From Nitrospinaceae bacterium (lineage in GTDB: Bacteria > Nitrospinota > Nitrospinia > Nitrospinales > VA-1): DNA of 64,000 bases. The notes below the pieces were generated by a model. That model did no database searches. It had not been told where the DNA came from and worked only from the letters and a program-made list of their open reading frames with translations. Each line of letters starts with the position of its first letter. Position 1 is the stretch's first letter. Positions 25,220 through 35,400 of this stretch are shown piece by piece. A program made the translations under genes and the position numbers. Where the stretch lies: contig BQJC01000001.1 in NCBI GenBank assembly GCA_021604505.1, forward strand, positions 832,218 through 896,217. The letters are read 5' to 3'.

Positions 25220-28200
25220 GTTCAAATAACACTGGACCCATTGCCATCGTCGGATTCGGTTGCCGGTTTCCCGGCGGATCGAACAGCCCGAAGGAATATT
25301 GGGATCTTCTCCGGCAGGGTAAAGATGCCATCGTCGGTGTTCCACACGACCGGTGGAATATAGAAAACTATTACAGTCCCAACCCCAAAGCGCCCGGCAA
25401 AACCGTTTCCCGGTACGGCGGTTTTATTGACTCCATCGAAATGTTCGATGCGCGCTTTTTTGGCATCTCCCCCAGGGAAGCCACGCAAATGGACCCTCAG
25501 CAGAGGATTCTCCTGGAATGCGTGTGGCAGGCTATGGAGGACGGGGGGCAGGTTCCCGACCATCTCGCCGGAACTGCGGTGGGTGTTTTTTTGGGAATTT
25601 CAGGATGGGAGTATCAAAGTCACATCCAGCCGGACCTGCATCGCGTGGAAGGCCAGACCGTTTCGGGTGTGGCTCTCAGCATAGCGGCCAATCGAATTTC
25701 CTATATTTTTGACTTTAAAGGCCCCAGTTTTGTGGTCGACACGGCCTGCTCCTCTTCGCTGGTGGCGTTTCACCTGGCCTGCCAGAGTATATGGAAGGGC
25801 GAGTCGAGCATGGCGGTGACCGGCGGCGTGAACGCCATCCTTGTTCCGGACGTGACCATTGGACTGGGAAAGGGCGGTATGCTGTCGCCAGATGGACGGT
25901 GCAAGTCCTTTGACGCGGCGGGAAACGGTTATGTCCGCGGCGAAGGAGCGGGAATTGCCATTTTAAAGCCGTTAGAACAAGCATTGCAGGAAAAGGATCC
26001 GGTTTATGCGGTCGTTCTATCGACCACGTCCAATCAGGACGGGCATACCTGGGCCATGCCGGTTCCCAATGGAGAATCTCAGAAAGCCATGTTGCGGCAA
26101 GCCTGTAAAAGCGCCGGGATTTTGCCCAACCAGATTCAATATTTAGAAGCCCATGGCACCGGGACTCCTTTGGGCGACCCGATCGAAGCCAATGCCCAGG
26201 GAGAGGTTCTGTCAGAAAACCGGCCTTCACCAGATGTTTGCTTCATGGGTTCCGTAAAAAGCAACATCGGTCATCTGGAGTCGGCTTCCGGAATCGCCGG
26301 ATTGATGAAAGCCGCTTTGGCGCTCAAACACCGGGAAATCCCGCCCAACCTGCATTTCAAACACCCGCATCCCGAAATTGATTTCGAAGCATTGAAGTTG
26401 AAAGTTCCTAACGAGCTGACTCCCTGGCCAAAAAACAACGGGCCGGCGCTTGTGGGAGTCAATTCATTCGGATTCGGAGGCACCAACGCCAATGCGATTA
26501 TCCAGGAAGCTCCTGTCCCAATAGAGTCGAAGGCCGAAGTCGATTCCGCCGATTCAAGGGATTTGCTTCTAACCTTATCCGCCCGCAGTCCAGATGCCTT
26601 GAAGGATTTTGCCCAAAGCTACATCGACTTTTTTTCCAACAAAGAGGATTGGACGCACCGAAAACTTTCAGACGTTTGCTACACCGCTTCTCTGAGAAGG
26701 AATCACCACGATCACCGCCTCGCCATAACGGGCCAGTCGGTTCAGGGTTTTGTGGAAGGTCTTCAGGCATTTTTGAGCAATGAAAAACATCCCGGCCTTT
26801 CCAGTGGGAAAATCATTCCGGCAAAGAAGTCCGAGGACCTTTCCTCCAATAACACGAATGCGGACGCCAGCTCAAAAATCGTTTTTGTATTTTCCGGGCA
26901 GGGGCCTCAATGGTGGGCCATGGGCCGTGAACTCATCGAGAAGGAACCGGTGTTTCGGAAGACCATTGAGCGTTGCGACGAACTTTTCAGCCAACACGCC
27001 AAATGGTCCTTGTTGAAAGAATTGATGGCGGATGAAGAACACTCCAAAATCAATGAAACGCACATCACCCAGCCCGCGCTTTTTGCCCTGCAGGTGGGTC
27101 TCGCGGCATTGTGGCGATCGCGGGGCATCGAGCCCAACGCAGTCATCGGTCACAGCATCGGTGAGGCCGCCGCCGCGCATGTAGCGGGGATTTATTCCCT
27201 TGAAGAAGCGGTTCGCGTGGTATTTCATCGCGGTCGTCTGCTTCACAAAATGGCCGGGAAAGGAAAAATGGCGGTTTTGGGTTTTGCGGAAAAGAAAGCC
27301 GCCAACGCGCTTGATGGATTCGCGAATAAAATCTCCCTGGCCGCAGTGAACAGCCCCCGTTCTGTCACCGTTTCCGGAGAACCGGAAGCCCTGGACGAAT
27401 TGCTGAAACCCCTGCAGGAAAAGGAAATATTCTGCCGTTATCTTAAAGTCAATTACGCCTTTCACAGCCACCAGATGGATTCCGTCCGTAAGGATTTACT
27501 GAAATCCTTGAAGGACCTTCAATGCCAATCTGAAACCATCCCGTTTTATTCCACCGTGCGAGGAAAAATTGAAACGGGAAAGCAAATGGATGCGGATTAC
27601 TGGTGGGAAAATGTCAGGCAACCCGTTCAATTTTTTAAGGCGACCGAAAAACTGGTCAAGGATAAGTTCACAACCTTTTTGGAACTGAGCCCTCACCCGG
27701 TTTTGGGAGCCAATATTTCTGAGTGCTTATCTCATCTGAAGCAGACAGGAGTTGTCCTTTCCTCTCTCAACCACAAGGCAGAAGACCTGAAGGTCATGGT
27801 GAGCACTTTAGGGGCCCTTTATTGCCAGGGCTTTCCTGTTAACTGGAACTCCATGTATCCAAAAGGGGGTTGTTGTGTTTCTCTGCCATACTATCCCTGG
27901 CAGAGAGAACGCTATTGGCACGAAAGAGAAGAAAAAGGGTACGACCCGTTGGCGCCCGATGTTCACCCTTTCCTGGGTTGGGGAATGGAGTTTTCATCGT
28001 CCGGGTGGCAATCCCGTCTTGATAAACGCGATTTGACCTATCTCGGCGATCACGTGGTGAAGGGAATCCTCATATTCCCAGGAGCGGGATTTGTGGAATG
28101 GGCTTTGGCCCTGGCCAAACAAATCAAGGGGGATTCCACCTGCGTTCTGGAATCCATCGAATTCATCAACGCCCTGATCCTTCCCAGGAACAAGGGCTTA

Positions 28201-31200
28201 AAAACCCAGATGACTTATGATCCTGCGGATGCCTCTTTTAAAATACACAGTCTTTCCGACCCGGTCCGTCAGGCTTGGACATTGCATTCCAGCGGGACTG
28301 TGGGGGATGCGTTCGATGGGGAAGCTCCTGAAAAAATCGATTTAGAAAAAATTAAGGCCAAGTGTTCAGAGGAAGTGGTTGCGAAAGACCTTTACGAAGT
28401 TTTTGAAAAGATGGGTTTGCTCTACGGTCCGGCGTTTCAGGGGATCGACAAATCCTGGCGTGGAGATGGAGAGGCCCTGGCACTGCTGAAAAATCCGAAG
28501 GCTCTGGGGATCAAGGTCAAGGGATACCGGATTCATCCCTCCCTTTTGGATGCGGCGTTTCAGGCATCAGCCCTGGTGGCGTTGGGGGCAGACGCCTTGA
28601 AAAGAAAACTTTTTCTTCCGGCTTTCATCAACCGGGTTCGGTTTCATGAGTCGCCAACGGGTCCACTCTGGGTACATGTTAAAGCGGTCAATTTGGGAGT
28701 CAGCCAGGTTGGGGTCGACATTCGAATGTTCGATGCATCCGGAAACGTTTGTATGGAGTGCGAGGGGGTTCATTTTCGTGCGTTGAACGCCTCCCGGGGA
28801 AGAGATTTACAAAATCCGGACAATTGGCTGTACGAATGGCGTTGGGAATTAGGTTCCGAAACAGGTACGGGGCGGCAAGGGAACTCAGCGGCCTTTCTTC
28901 CTGCGCCGGGTCAGATATCATCCGCGCTCAAAAAAGAGGGGGCGTATTTGGCCGAGGTTCTCAATCGTCGGTGTTTCCATGCGTCTATAGAGCCGGAGCT
29001 CAACCGTCTCAGTGCGCTTTATGTTCTAAAAGTTTTGCAACGGCTCGCGCCTGGGTTTGAATCATTGACGGCGTTCTCCACCGAATCCTTTGCGAAGCAA
29101 TTCGAGCTCAGCCCCAAGCACCCGGCTTATCTGGAAAATTGCTTCTCCATTCTGCTGAATGAAGGAATCTTAGAAGAGGACGATGCGCGGTGGAAAATAG
29201 GTTCCATTCCCGCCAAAATTGAAAGTCCCCAGGAAGTCTGGAAATGGTTGATCGGGAAGTTTCCGACCTATTTGGCCGAACTCAACCTGATAAGACTCGC
29301 AGGGGAAAACCTTGCAGGAATTCTTAAAGGGGAAACCGCGGGACTGCAAACGATTTTTCCGGAAGATGACGCTCCTATCGAACGCCTCCAGCAGAGCGCC
29401 GCAAGTTCGCGAATTTATAGCCTTCTCATGCAAAAAGTGGTGTCTTCACTCCTGGAGAATTTGCCGGAAGGTAGAAAGTTGCGAATTTTAGAGATCGGCG
29501 GCGCCGCAGGCGGGGCAAATACCGCTTCTTTACTTCGCAAGTGCCCGGCGGAAAAATTGGAATACGTTTTTACCGATCCCTCGGACGACCGGCTGGAGAA
29601 AGCCGGACAGAAACTACGTGAATTTCGCTTCATGCAATTTCAACCCCTGGATTTGCAATCGCCTCCATCCGCTCAGGAATTTACTCTCCATTCCTTTGAC
29701 TTGATCCTGGCATCGCCTCTTACCTTTGTGAGTGAAGATGAAAAAAAGGCTCTGGAGAATATTAAGGAGTTGCTGGCATCCGAAGGCCTGCTCCTTAATA
29801 TGGATTGGAATCTAACTAGCAGTTGGCTGGGCTTTGTTGTTGGGCTGTGCGAATTGGACTCCGGAAGGGATAAGAAAACGGTGGTTCCCTGGAACCGGAG
29901 CGGGGATGGGTCACAGATGTTTGCCGAGGCCGGTTTTGAAGAAGTGTCCCAGTGGGGGGACTATAAGGATACCGCGCGATCTTTGCAAACGCTTCTAATC
30001 GCTCGAGGCCCCAAAGTTGCCATAGAGGGTGCATCGCAGGATGAAAAAATACCCAAACCCAATAAAAATGGGAGCTGGATTTTATTTGCCGACGGCAAGG
30101 GGGTCGCACAGGCCCTGGCCAAATCCTTAAACAACCTTGGCGAAAATTGCTTTCTGGTGACTCCGGGAACCGGATTTCAAGCTGGGGAAGATCGTCAAAT
30201 TCAAATTCGTCCAGACTCCCTGGAGGACATGGGCGACCTCATTGATTGGGTGCGCAAGAAAAAACCAGCGCTTCGCGGAATCGTCCATTTATGGAACCTG
30301 GATTCAGCGGAAACGCCGGACCTGTCCCAGAGTTCTCTAGAACGTGCCGAAACCCTCGGCAGTTTAAGCGCACTGCAACTCGTCAATGAACTTGCGAACA
30401 CTAAATGGTCGAAAGTTCCTCAGCTGTTTCTGGTCACCGGGGGTGCGCAGGCGGTACGGCCTAAAGAGGAGAATATTGCTGTCGCCCAGGGACCGGTTTG
30501 GGGACTGGGGCGGGTGATTCAGTCCGAGCAAGCCAATTTCAATTGCAAAATAGTTGATCTCGATCCTGCATCCTGCGCCGACTCCGCAAAGGCATTGTTT
30601 GAAGAGTTGTGGGTGGATGACGGTGAATATGAGGTTGCCTTTCGTCAGGGCCGGCGGTTCGTCTATCGCCTTCACCGTCCGGATCCAAAAGAAATTTGTG
30701 CGGACAGTTTTGTCCAGGCCAAAAAGGCGGAAGCGCCGTCTTTCGTTATGGATATCGGAACCCCGGGGATTTTGGAAAATTTCACGCTCAGGTCCGTGGA
30801 CCGTCGTCCACCCGGTCCCGGTCAGGTGGAAATCCGGGTGTGTGCGGCCGGTCTTAATTTTCGCGATGTGATGATTGCGCTGGGACTGCTTCCCGGCGAA
30901 TTGGAAGGTGTGAACCACACCTGGGAAACCCTGGGGTTGGAGTGTTCAGGCATTGTGACCGCAATCGGCGAAGGAGTGAAGGATTTTAAGGTTGGCGACC
31001 AGGTGGCCGCTTTGTCCGGTGGCGGATGTTTCGGTTCTCACACCCTGGCCCCGGCGTTTGCCGTGGCTCACAAACCAGAACAGATCAGCTTCGAAGACGC
31101 GGCCACCATTCCAGTCGTCTTTTTAACCGCCTGGTACATGTTGCATTCCGCGGGCAAACTGCAAAAGGGAGAACGAATTCTGATCCACGCCGCATCCGGG

Positions 31201-32955
31201 GGAGTCGGTATGGCCGCCGTGCAGATCGCCCAACTCGCTGGAGCCGAAGTGTTTGCGACTGCCGGCACCGAGGAAAAAAGAGGTTTTCTTCGCGATTTGG
31301 GAGTGAAGCATATTTTTGACTCCCGGTCGCTTGCTTTTGCAGATCAAATTTTGGAACGCACAGGCGGCGAAGGCGTGGACCTGGTTTTGAATTCGCTGGC
31401 AGGTCAGTTTATTTTCAAAAGCGTAGGAATTCTAAAGCCTCTGGGCCGTTTTCTGGAAATCGGCAAACGCGATATTTATGAAAATAACAAAATGGGACTC
31501 AGGCCCTTTTTGAAAGGAATTTCGTTCATCACCATGGTGGACGTCAAGCAGGGGTTCAAGTCCCTGGGCAAAGAGTTCCGGGCCATGTTTGTGGAAATAA
31601 TGCGCCACATGGAAAACGGTGATCTTCACCCGCTTCCTCACCGTGTGTTTCCCGTATCCGGCGCCGTGAATGCCTTCCGCACCATGGCCCAGGCCAGACA
31701 CATGGGAAAAGTGGTGGTGTCTCTTGAAGAACCGGACTTGAAAATATCCCAGGGCGAAGAATTTGAGGCGACATTTTCCGGTGACGCCACCTATCTGATG
31801 ACCGGAGGTCTGGGAGGTTTCGGATTGGCCGCCGCACAGTGGATGGTGCGTCAGGGAGCACGCCACCTCGCCCTCATGGGCCGCAGTGAAACGCCGTCTG
31901 AAGAAGCGAAGAAAGCCATCGCAGATATGGAAAAAGCCGGAGCTGAGATCCGGGTGGTGCGCGGCGATGTTTCCAGGGCGGAGGATGTGAGCCGGGTTTT
32001 AGAAGAGATCGAGTCTGCTTTGCCGCCGCTCAAGGGAATCATTCATGGAGCGATGGTATTGGACGACGGTCTTTTGATACACCTGACCCCGCAACGGTTC
32101 AAACGAGTCATGGCCCCCAAGGTTCATGGCGCCTGGAACCTGCATCAACAGACCCTGGGCAAATCGCTGGACTTTTTCATCATGCTTTCGTCCGTGGCCA
32201 ATGTGGTGGGCAATCCGGGGCAGGCAAATTACGTCGCCGCCAACGCCTTCATGGAGTCCCTGGCGCAATACCGCCGTGCCCAGGGTCTTTCGGGACAGGT
32301 GATCCATTGGGGCCCGCTTTCAGGTGTGGGAATCGCCGCCCGGCAACAGGGGTTGATCAAACGTCTGGAGAGTCAGGGACTGTTCAGTCTGACTGCCGGG
32401 CAGGCCGTTGAGATGCTGGGCCGGTTGATTCACAAAAACCCGGTGCAGATGGGAGTTTTCCCGGTGGAGTGGAAAAGACTGCTTTCATTGAGCCGGTCCG
32501 GTTCCAGTTCTCCAAGGTATTCCCATGTTCTGGGCGATGATGCGCAAGGCGAACTCGGAGGCGACACGGACGGGGATGAGTTCATTCGCCCCAAACTTTT
32601 GACCGCGCTCCCTGAAGAAAGAGCCCAGATTTTGGGAGATCATTTGAGACAGTCGATCGCAAAGGTGGTGGGCCTGGCGCCTTCCAAGCTTGAGATGGAT
32701 ATCCCACTCACCGATGTCGGGCTGGATTCGTTGATGGCTATGGAGTTGATTGTCAGGATTGAAACGGATTTGCAAATCACCGTTCCGGTGGTGCGCTTTC
32801 TGGGTGGACCCAGCATCAACCAAATGGTTCCGTGGCTGTTGGAGGAAATGGAAAACCAGGAAGACGAAGAGGAAGAGGCGGATGAAGAAAAGTCTGAAAC
32901 GAACGGCGGTGGCGTTGATAGCAACGCCCCGGAAAAGCAAACTGAGAACGTCTGA
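25216..32955 (+). CDS. Fully reducing iterative-type type I polyketide synthase
   Basis: A 2,579-residue single-module PKS. KS (4-430): Cys178 in VDTACSSSLV, EAHGTG (H about 312), KSNIGH. AT (about 555-870): GQGPQWW, GHSIGEA (S about 647), YAFHSH, which resembles malonyl-specific HAFH. DH (930-1225): D-H-x3-G-x4-P with His about 946, and LLDAAFQ. C-methyltransferase (about 1340-1590): ILEIGGAAGGAN. Structural psi-KR (about 1620-1790). ER (about 1850-2165): LIHAASGGVGMAAV. KR (2190-2450): TGGLGGFG, Ser...Tyr2338 in GQANY. ACP (about 2480-2555): GLDSL, phosphopantetheine Ser about 2505. The C-terminus is acidic. There is no thioesterase or reductase, so release needs a partner. The architecture is that of HR-PKS and mycocerosate-synthase-like enzymes, predicting long methyl-branched saturated chains. 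Start choice rests on the ATGA overlap with the upstream ORF. Confidence 0.95.
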   Translation: MSSNNTGPIAIVGFGCRFPGGSNSPKEYWDLLRQGKDAIVGVPHDRWNIENYYSPNPKAPGKTVSRYGGFIDSIEMFDARFFGISPREATQMDPQQRILLECVWQAMEDGGQVPDHLAGTAVGVFLGISGWEYQSHIQPDLHRVEGQTVSGVALSIAANRISYIFDFKGPSFVVDTACSSSLVAFHLACQSIWKGESSMAVTGGVNAILVPDVTIGLGKGGMLSPDGRCKSFDAAGNGYVRGEGAGIAILKPLEQALQEKDPVYAVVLSTTSNQDGHTWAMPVPNGESQKAMLRQACKSAGILPNQIQYLEAHGTGTPLGDPIEANAQGEVLSENRPSPDVCFMGSVKSNIGHLESASGIAGLMKAALALKHREIPPNLHFKHPHPEIDFEALKLKVPNELTPWPKNNGPALVGVNSFGFGGTNANAIIQEAPVPIESKAEVDSADSRDLLLTLSARSPDALKDFAQSYIDFFSNKEDWTHRKLSDVCYTASLRRNHHDHRLAITGQSVQGFVEGLQAFLSNEKHPGLSSGKIIPAKKSEDLSSNNTNADASSKIVFVFSGQGPQWWAMGRELIEKEPVFRKTIERCDELFSQHAKWSLLKELMADEEHSKINETHITQPALFALQVGLAALWRSRGIEPNAVIGHSIGEAAAAHVAGIYSLEEAVRVVFHRGRLLHKMAGKGKMAVLGFAEKKAANALDGFANKISLAAVNSPRSVTVSGEPEALDELLKPLQEKEIFCRYLKVNYAFHSHQMDSVRKDLLKSLKDLQCQSETIPFYSTVRGKIETGKQMDADYWWENVRQPVQFFKATEKLVKDKFTTFLELSPHPVLGANISECLSHLKQTGVVLSSLNHKAEDLKVMVSTLGALYCQGFPVNWNSMYPKGGCCVSLPYYPWQRERYWHEREEKGYDPLAPDVHPFLGWGMEFSSSGWQSRLDKRDLTYLGDHVVKGILIFPGAGFVEWALALAKQIKGDSTCVLESIEFINALILPRNKGLKTQMTYDPADASFKIHSLSDPVRQAWTLHSSGTVGDAFDGEAPEKIDLEKIKAKCSEEVVAKDLYEVFEKMGLLYGPAFQGIDKSWRGDGEALALLKNPKALGIKVKGYRIHPSLLDAAFQASALVALGADALKRKLFLPAFINRVRFHESPTGPLWVHVKAVNLGVSQVGVDIRMFDASGNVCMECEGVHFRALNASRGRDLQNPDNWLYEWRWELGSETGTGRQGNSAAFLPAPGQISSALKKEGAYLAEVLNRRCFHASIEPELNRLSALYVLKVLQRLAPGFESLTAFSTESFAKQFELSPKHPAYLENCFSILLNEGILEEDDARWKIGSIPAKIESPQEVWKWLIGKFPTYLAELNLIRLAGENLAGILKGETAGLQTIFPEDDAPIERLQQSAASSRIYSLLMQKVVSSLLENLPEGRKLRILEIGGAAGGANTASLLRKCPAEKLEYVFTDPSDDRLEKAGQKLREFRFMQFQPLDLQSPPSAQEFTLHSFDLILASPLTFVSEDEKKALENIKELLASEGLLLNMDWNLTSSWLGFVVGLCELDSGRDKKTVVPWNRSGDGSQMFAEAGFEEVSQWGDYKDTARSLQTLLIARGPKVAIEGASQDEKIPKPNKNGSWILFADGKGVAQALAKSLNNLGENCFLVTPGTGFQAGEDRQIQIRPDSLEDMGDLIDWVRKKKPALRGIVHLWNLDSAETPDLSQSSLERAETLGSLSALQLVNELANTKWSKVPQLFLVTGGAQAVRPKEENIAVAQGPVWGLGRVIQSEQANFNCKIVDLDPASCADSAKALFEELWVDDGEYEVAFRQGRRFVYRLHRPDPKEICADSFVQAKKAEAPSFVMDIGTPGILENFTLRSVDRRPPGPGQVEIRVCAAGLNFRDVMIALGLLPGELEGVNHTWETLGLECSGIVTAIGEGVKDFKVGDQVAALSGGGCFGSHTLAPAFAVAHKPEQISFEDAATIPVVFLTAWYMLHSAGKLQKGERILIHAASGGVGMAAVQIAQLAGAEVFATAGTEEKRGFLRDLGVKHIFDSRSLAFADQILERTGGEGVDLVLNSLAGQFIFKSVGILKPLGRFLEIGKRDIYENNKMGLRPFLKGISFITMVDVKQGFKSLGKEFRAMFVEIMRHMENGDLHPLPHRVFPVSGAVNAFRTMAQARHMGKVVVSLEEPDLKISQGEEFEATFSGDATYLMTGGLGGFGLAAAQWMVRQGARHLALMGRSETPSEEAKKAIADMEKAGAEIRVVRGDVSRAEDVSRVLEEIESALPPLKGIIHGAMVLDDGLLIHLTPQRFKRVMAPKVHGAWNLHQQTLGKSLDFFIMLSSVANVVGNPGQANYVAANAFMESLAQYRRAQGLSGQVIHWGPLSGVGIAARQQGLIKRLESQGLFSLTAGQAVEMLGRLIHKNPVQMGVFPVEWKRLLSLSRSGSSSPRYSHVLGDDAQGELGGDTDGDEFIRPKLLTALPEERAQILGDHLRQSIAKVVGLAPSKLEMDIPLTDVGLDSLMAMELIVRIETDLQITVPVVRFLGGPSINQMVPWLLEEMENQEDEEEEADEEKSETNGGGVDSNAPEKQTENV

Positions 32956-33035
32956 GATACGAATGGTTAGTCGGCTAACAGTATAAAAAATACAAAGGAA
33001 GTCTTCGCGTGAGATTTCCGCTGTCAATTTACTTT

Positions 33036-33100
33036 AATGAGGTCTTTCTCAAGGTGCCAGGGTTATGTTGTCCGATCGACACTTTGAAAAAGACCTCATT
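33036..33100. repeat. Long imperfect inverted repeat between PKS and CDP-alcohol transferase
   Basis: Arms at 33036-33056 and 33080-33100 match in 19 of 21 positions (arm beginning AATGAGGTCTTT; second arm ends AAAGACCTCATT), with a 23-nt loop. No T-tract follows on the plus strand, so it is not a standard terminator. It could be an RNA processing or stabilising hairpin, a transcription-regulator site or a small mobile repeat. Confidence 0.55.
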
Positions 33101-33125
33101 GCTTATGGAATAAAAATACTAAACG

Positions 33126-33821
33126 ATGAACTCGATACCCCCCGCTGACTATAAAGGCTGGTTGCGAATGACAGGGATTTCCAGTTTTAGAGAGCAGGGC
33201 AAAGAACGGTTTCTCCGAATAACCGCTCCGGTTTGCCGCTTTCTCTCCAGTCTGGGCGTCAACCCTGATCTGCTTTCATTCACCGGTTTATTATTGAGTA
33301 TGGTCGCGGGACTTATTTATAGCGGCGGTTTCTTTTTTTTGGGAGGACTGGTTTTAATCGTGGCGGGGATTTGCGACGTGTTGGACGGTCAAATGGCGAG
33401 ACAGATCGGAAAACTTTCTGCGTTTGGGGCTTTCTTTGACAGTGTGATAGACCGGTACAGTGAATTGTTTGTTTTTCTGGGGTTGGCCTGGCATTTTGCC
33501 GGTTCCGTGGGTGAGCCGGGTGCGATCCCAGGGCGCTGGGTCGTGTTGGTCATTATTCTGGCTTTGTCCGGTTCGCTCATGGTGAGCTACACTCGCGCCC
33601 GCGCGGAAGGACTGGGAGTGGACTGCAAGGTCGGGTGGATGCAACGCCCCGAACGAATCACAATTCTGGTTTTGGGATCATTGTTGAGCGGACTTCCGTC
33701 TATGGGCCATTTTATTATGGCGGGGACTCTATTGATAATCGCTGTTCTGAGCAATTACACGGCCGTTCAGCGAATCCTGCACGTTAAGAACCAGCTTGCA
33801 AAAAAGAATCAGCGGACATGA
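33126..33821 (+). CDS. CDP-alcohol phosphatidyltransferase
   Basis: A 231-residue inner-membrane enzyme with about six hydrophobic segments. The complete CDP-alcohol motif D-G-x2-A-R-x8-G-x3-D-x3-D is present at DGQMARQIGKLSAFGAFFDS followed by VID (about residues 84-106). It joins a CDP-activated lipid or alcohol to an alcohol acceptor, as in phosphatidylinositol-phosphate or phosphatidylglycerol-phosphate synthesis. The acceptor cannot be read from the motif. The length fits the PIP-synthase/PgsA size class. It overlaps the convergent GT87-like gene by 13 bp and lies 170 bp after the PKS, beyond a hairpin. Confidence 0.9.
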   Translation: MNSIPPADYKGWLRMTGISSFREQGKERFLRITAPVCRFLSSLGVNPDLLSFTGLLLSMVAGLIYSGGFFFLGGLVLIVAGICDVLDGQMARQIGKLSAFGAFFDSVIDRYSELFVFLGLAWHFAGSVGEPGAIPGRWVVLVIILALSGSLMVSYTRARAEGLGVDCKVGWMQRPERITILVLGSLLSGLPSMGHFIMAGTLLIIAVLSNYTAVQRILHVKNQLAKKNQRT

Positions 33822-35275
33822 TTTTTTTTCAATAAATTTGGCAGATCTCGAATCAGCATAAATAATATCAAAATGAGCAGTCCGTTGCGCAGGTTGAGAA
33901 CAACGACCATTGCCGGATGAAATGCATTTAAAAAATCATAAAGGTGTGGAAATAACACTTGCGTCAACACCGCGGCGCCTAGAAACATTCCGCTTATTTT
34001 CCACAGGTTGGGGTGGACGGCTACGAGTACGGCCATCAACGGCCCGATCCATATCATGTATTGCGGGGAAAACACCTTATTGGTGAGCATGAATGCCAAC
34101 AGCAGAATCATGGTCAGCAGGAGGAGTTGCCTGGAAACCAGAGTCTCGGGATTTTCGGTTTGGTTATCAGGTGGAGGATTTATCCACATTTTCCAGGTGA
34201 GGAGAGCCGCGGTAACAAAAAACAAAATAGGTGAAATGAGTTTAACCGTATCGGTGAGAGAAGAGACAATATTAGAAGAACCGTAGGACACCTCATGGGT
34301 GACCGCGTAACCTGCCATTCTGGCCAGCAACAGGACCCCGGCGTAAACCGACTCGATTTGAATTCCCCGGTCCATATGATAAGTGAAACTTTCCAGGTAA
34401 CCGGGTCCGAAAATCGCATAAAACCCGGAATTCAACAGGATCAACCCCATTGCCAATCCGGTTAGCGCGGCGGCGGCATCTGCCCGGCGCGGCGGTTTTT
34501 TGCGGTCGATAAGCAACACCAGCAAGGCAGGCATCATGACAAGACCGGGCACGATTTTGGTCAGCACGCCGATCGCTGTGACAAAGCCGAAAACAGCAAA
34601 TCCGTAACAGGATTGAGTCCCCTGCTGCCTGAAGGCACGCGCAAACACGAGGGTGGAAAGCAAAACACAGGTGACGACCACATGGTCGAACCGCGAAGTG
34701 ACAATGCCTCCCAGGAGAATCAAAAACCCGAGAGACCACCAGAGCATCCGGTTCATCTGGAGGATTGAGGGCGTCCCGCCGGTCACGAGATAAATTCCCA
34801 GGAACAAGTTCACCAGGTAAAGCAATCCGAACCAGGCCGCAAGCCAGAACCGATACTCTTCAAAATCGCTAGCCAGTAATGCCGGTAGAGAAATGGTGAG
34901 AAGAGCCCCGGGTTGGTATTCGATGGGAATATCCCGATACGGCCAGGGGCGAGGGATTTCGGTTTGAAAGTTTTCATTCTGAACCCAATACTCAACATCT
35001 CCATACAGAGTCAGTTTAGCGTAACGGTAATACAACTCGGCTTCCTGGTGGGTGCTGTAGTACCAGACCACAAAACCCCAGGGTCCGTGTTCACTCATGA
35101 TCGCTTGCGCCATTTTTGGGATGGCTGGGTCGTTGGCAATGGTTTTAATGTGGTTCCACTCTTTGTGGGTGTAACCGAGTTGGAACAGGCCCAGGAAGAG
35201 AAATCCGTGCAGTGCAATGGCCAAAACGACGGTTCGTGATTTCCACCAGATTTCGTGTTGCATCATGGAAGTCAA
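33809..35275 (-). CDS. GT87-like membrane glycosyltransferase (DUF2029)
   Basis: A 488-residue integral membrane protein with about ten hydrophobic segments. The first periplasmic loop has the acidic-residue pattern of GT-C mannosyltransferases: YRDIPIEYQPGALLTI, similar to the YxDxxxEYPPG block of GT87 family members, which use polyprenol-phosphate sugars. A polyprenol-phosphate mannose synthase-like gene (35401-36249) is next to it and could supply the donor. It overlaps the CDP-alcohol transferase gene at the 3' end by 13 bp. Confidence 0.75.
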   Translation of the reverse strand: MTSMMQHEIWWKSRTVVLAIALHGFLFLGLFQLGYTHKEWNHIKTIANDPAIPKMAQAIMSEHGPWGFVVWYYSTHQEAELYYRYAKLTLYGDVEYWVQNENFQTEIPRPWPYRDIPIEYQPGALLTISLPALLASDFEEYRFWLAAWFGLLYLVNLFLGIYLVTGGTPSILQMNRMLWWSLGFLILLGGIVTSRFDHVVVTCVLLSTLVFARAFRQQGTQSCYGFAVFGFVTAIGVLTKIVPGLVMMPALLVLLIDRKKPPRRADAAAALTGLAMGLILLNSGFYAIFGPGYLESFTYHMDRGIQIESVYAGVLLLARMAGYAVTHEVSYGSSNIVSSLTDTVKLISPILFFVTAALLTWKMWINPPPDNQTENPETLVSRQLLLLTMILLLAFMLTNKVFSPQYMIWIGPLMAVLVAVHPNLWKISGMFLGAAVLTQVLFPHLYDFLNAFHPAMVVVLNLRNGLLILILFMLIRDLPNLLKKNHVR

Positions 35276-35400
35276 AGCGGATGAATGGGATTGTATTGAG
35301 CGAGTAGGGAAGGGTGGGTGGAGGGGAATAATGAAAGAAAATGTTTCATGATTTGGGCCATTTTATCTGAGGCGTTGCTTTAAGCGGAAAGTTGACGGGG

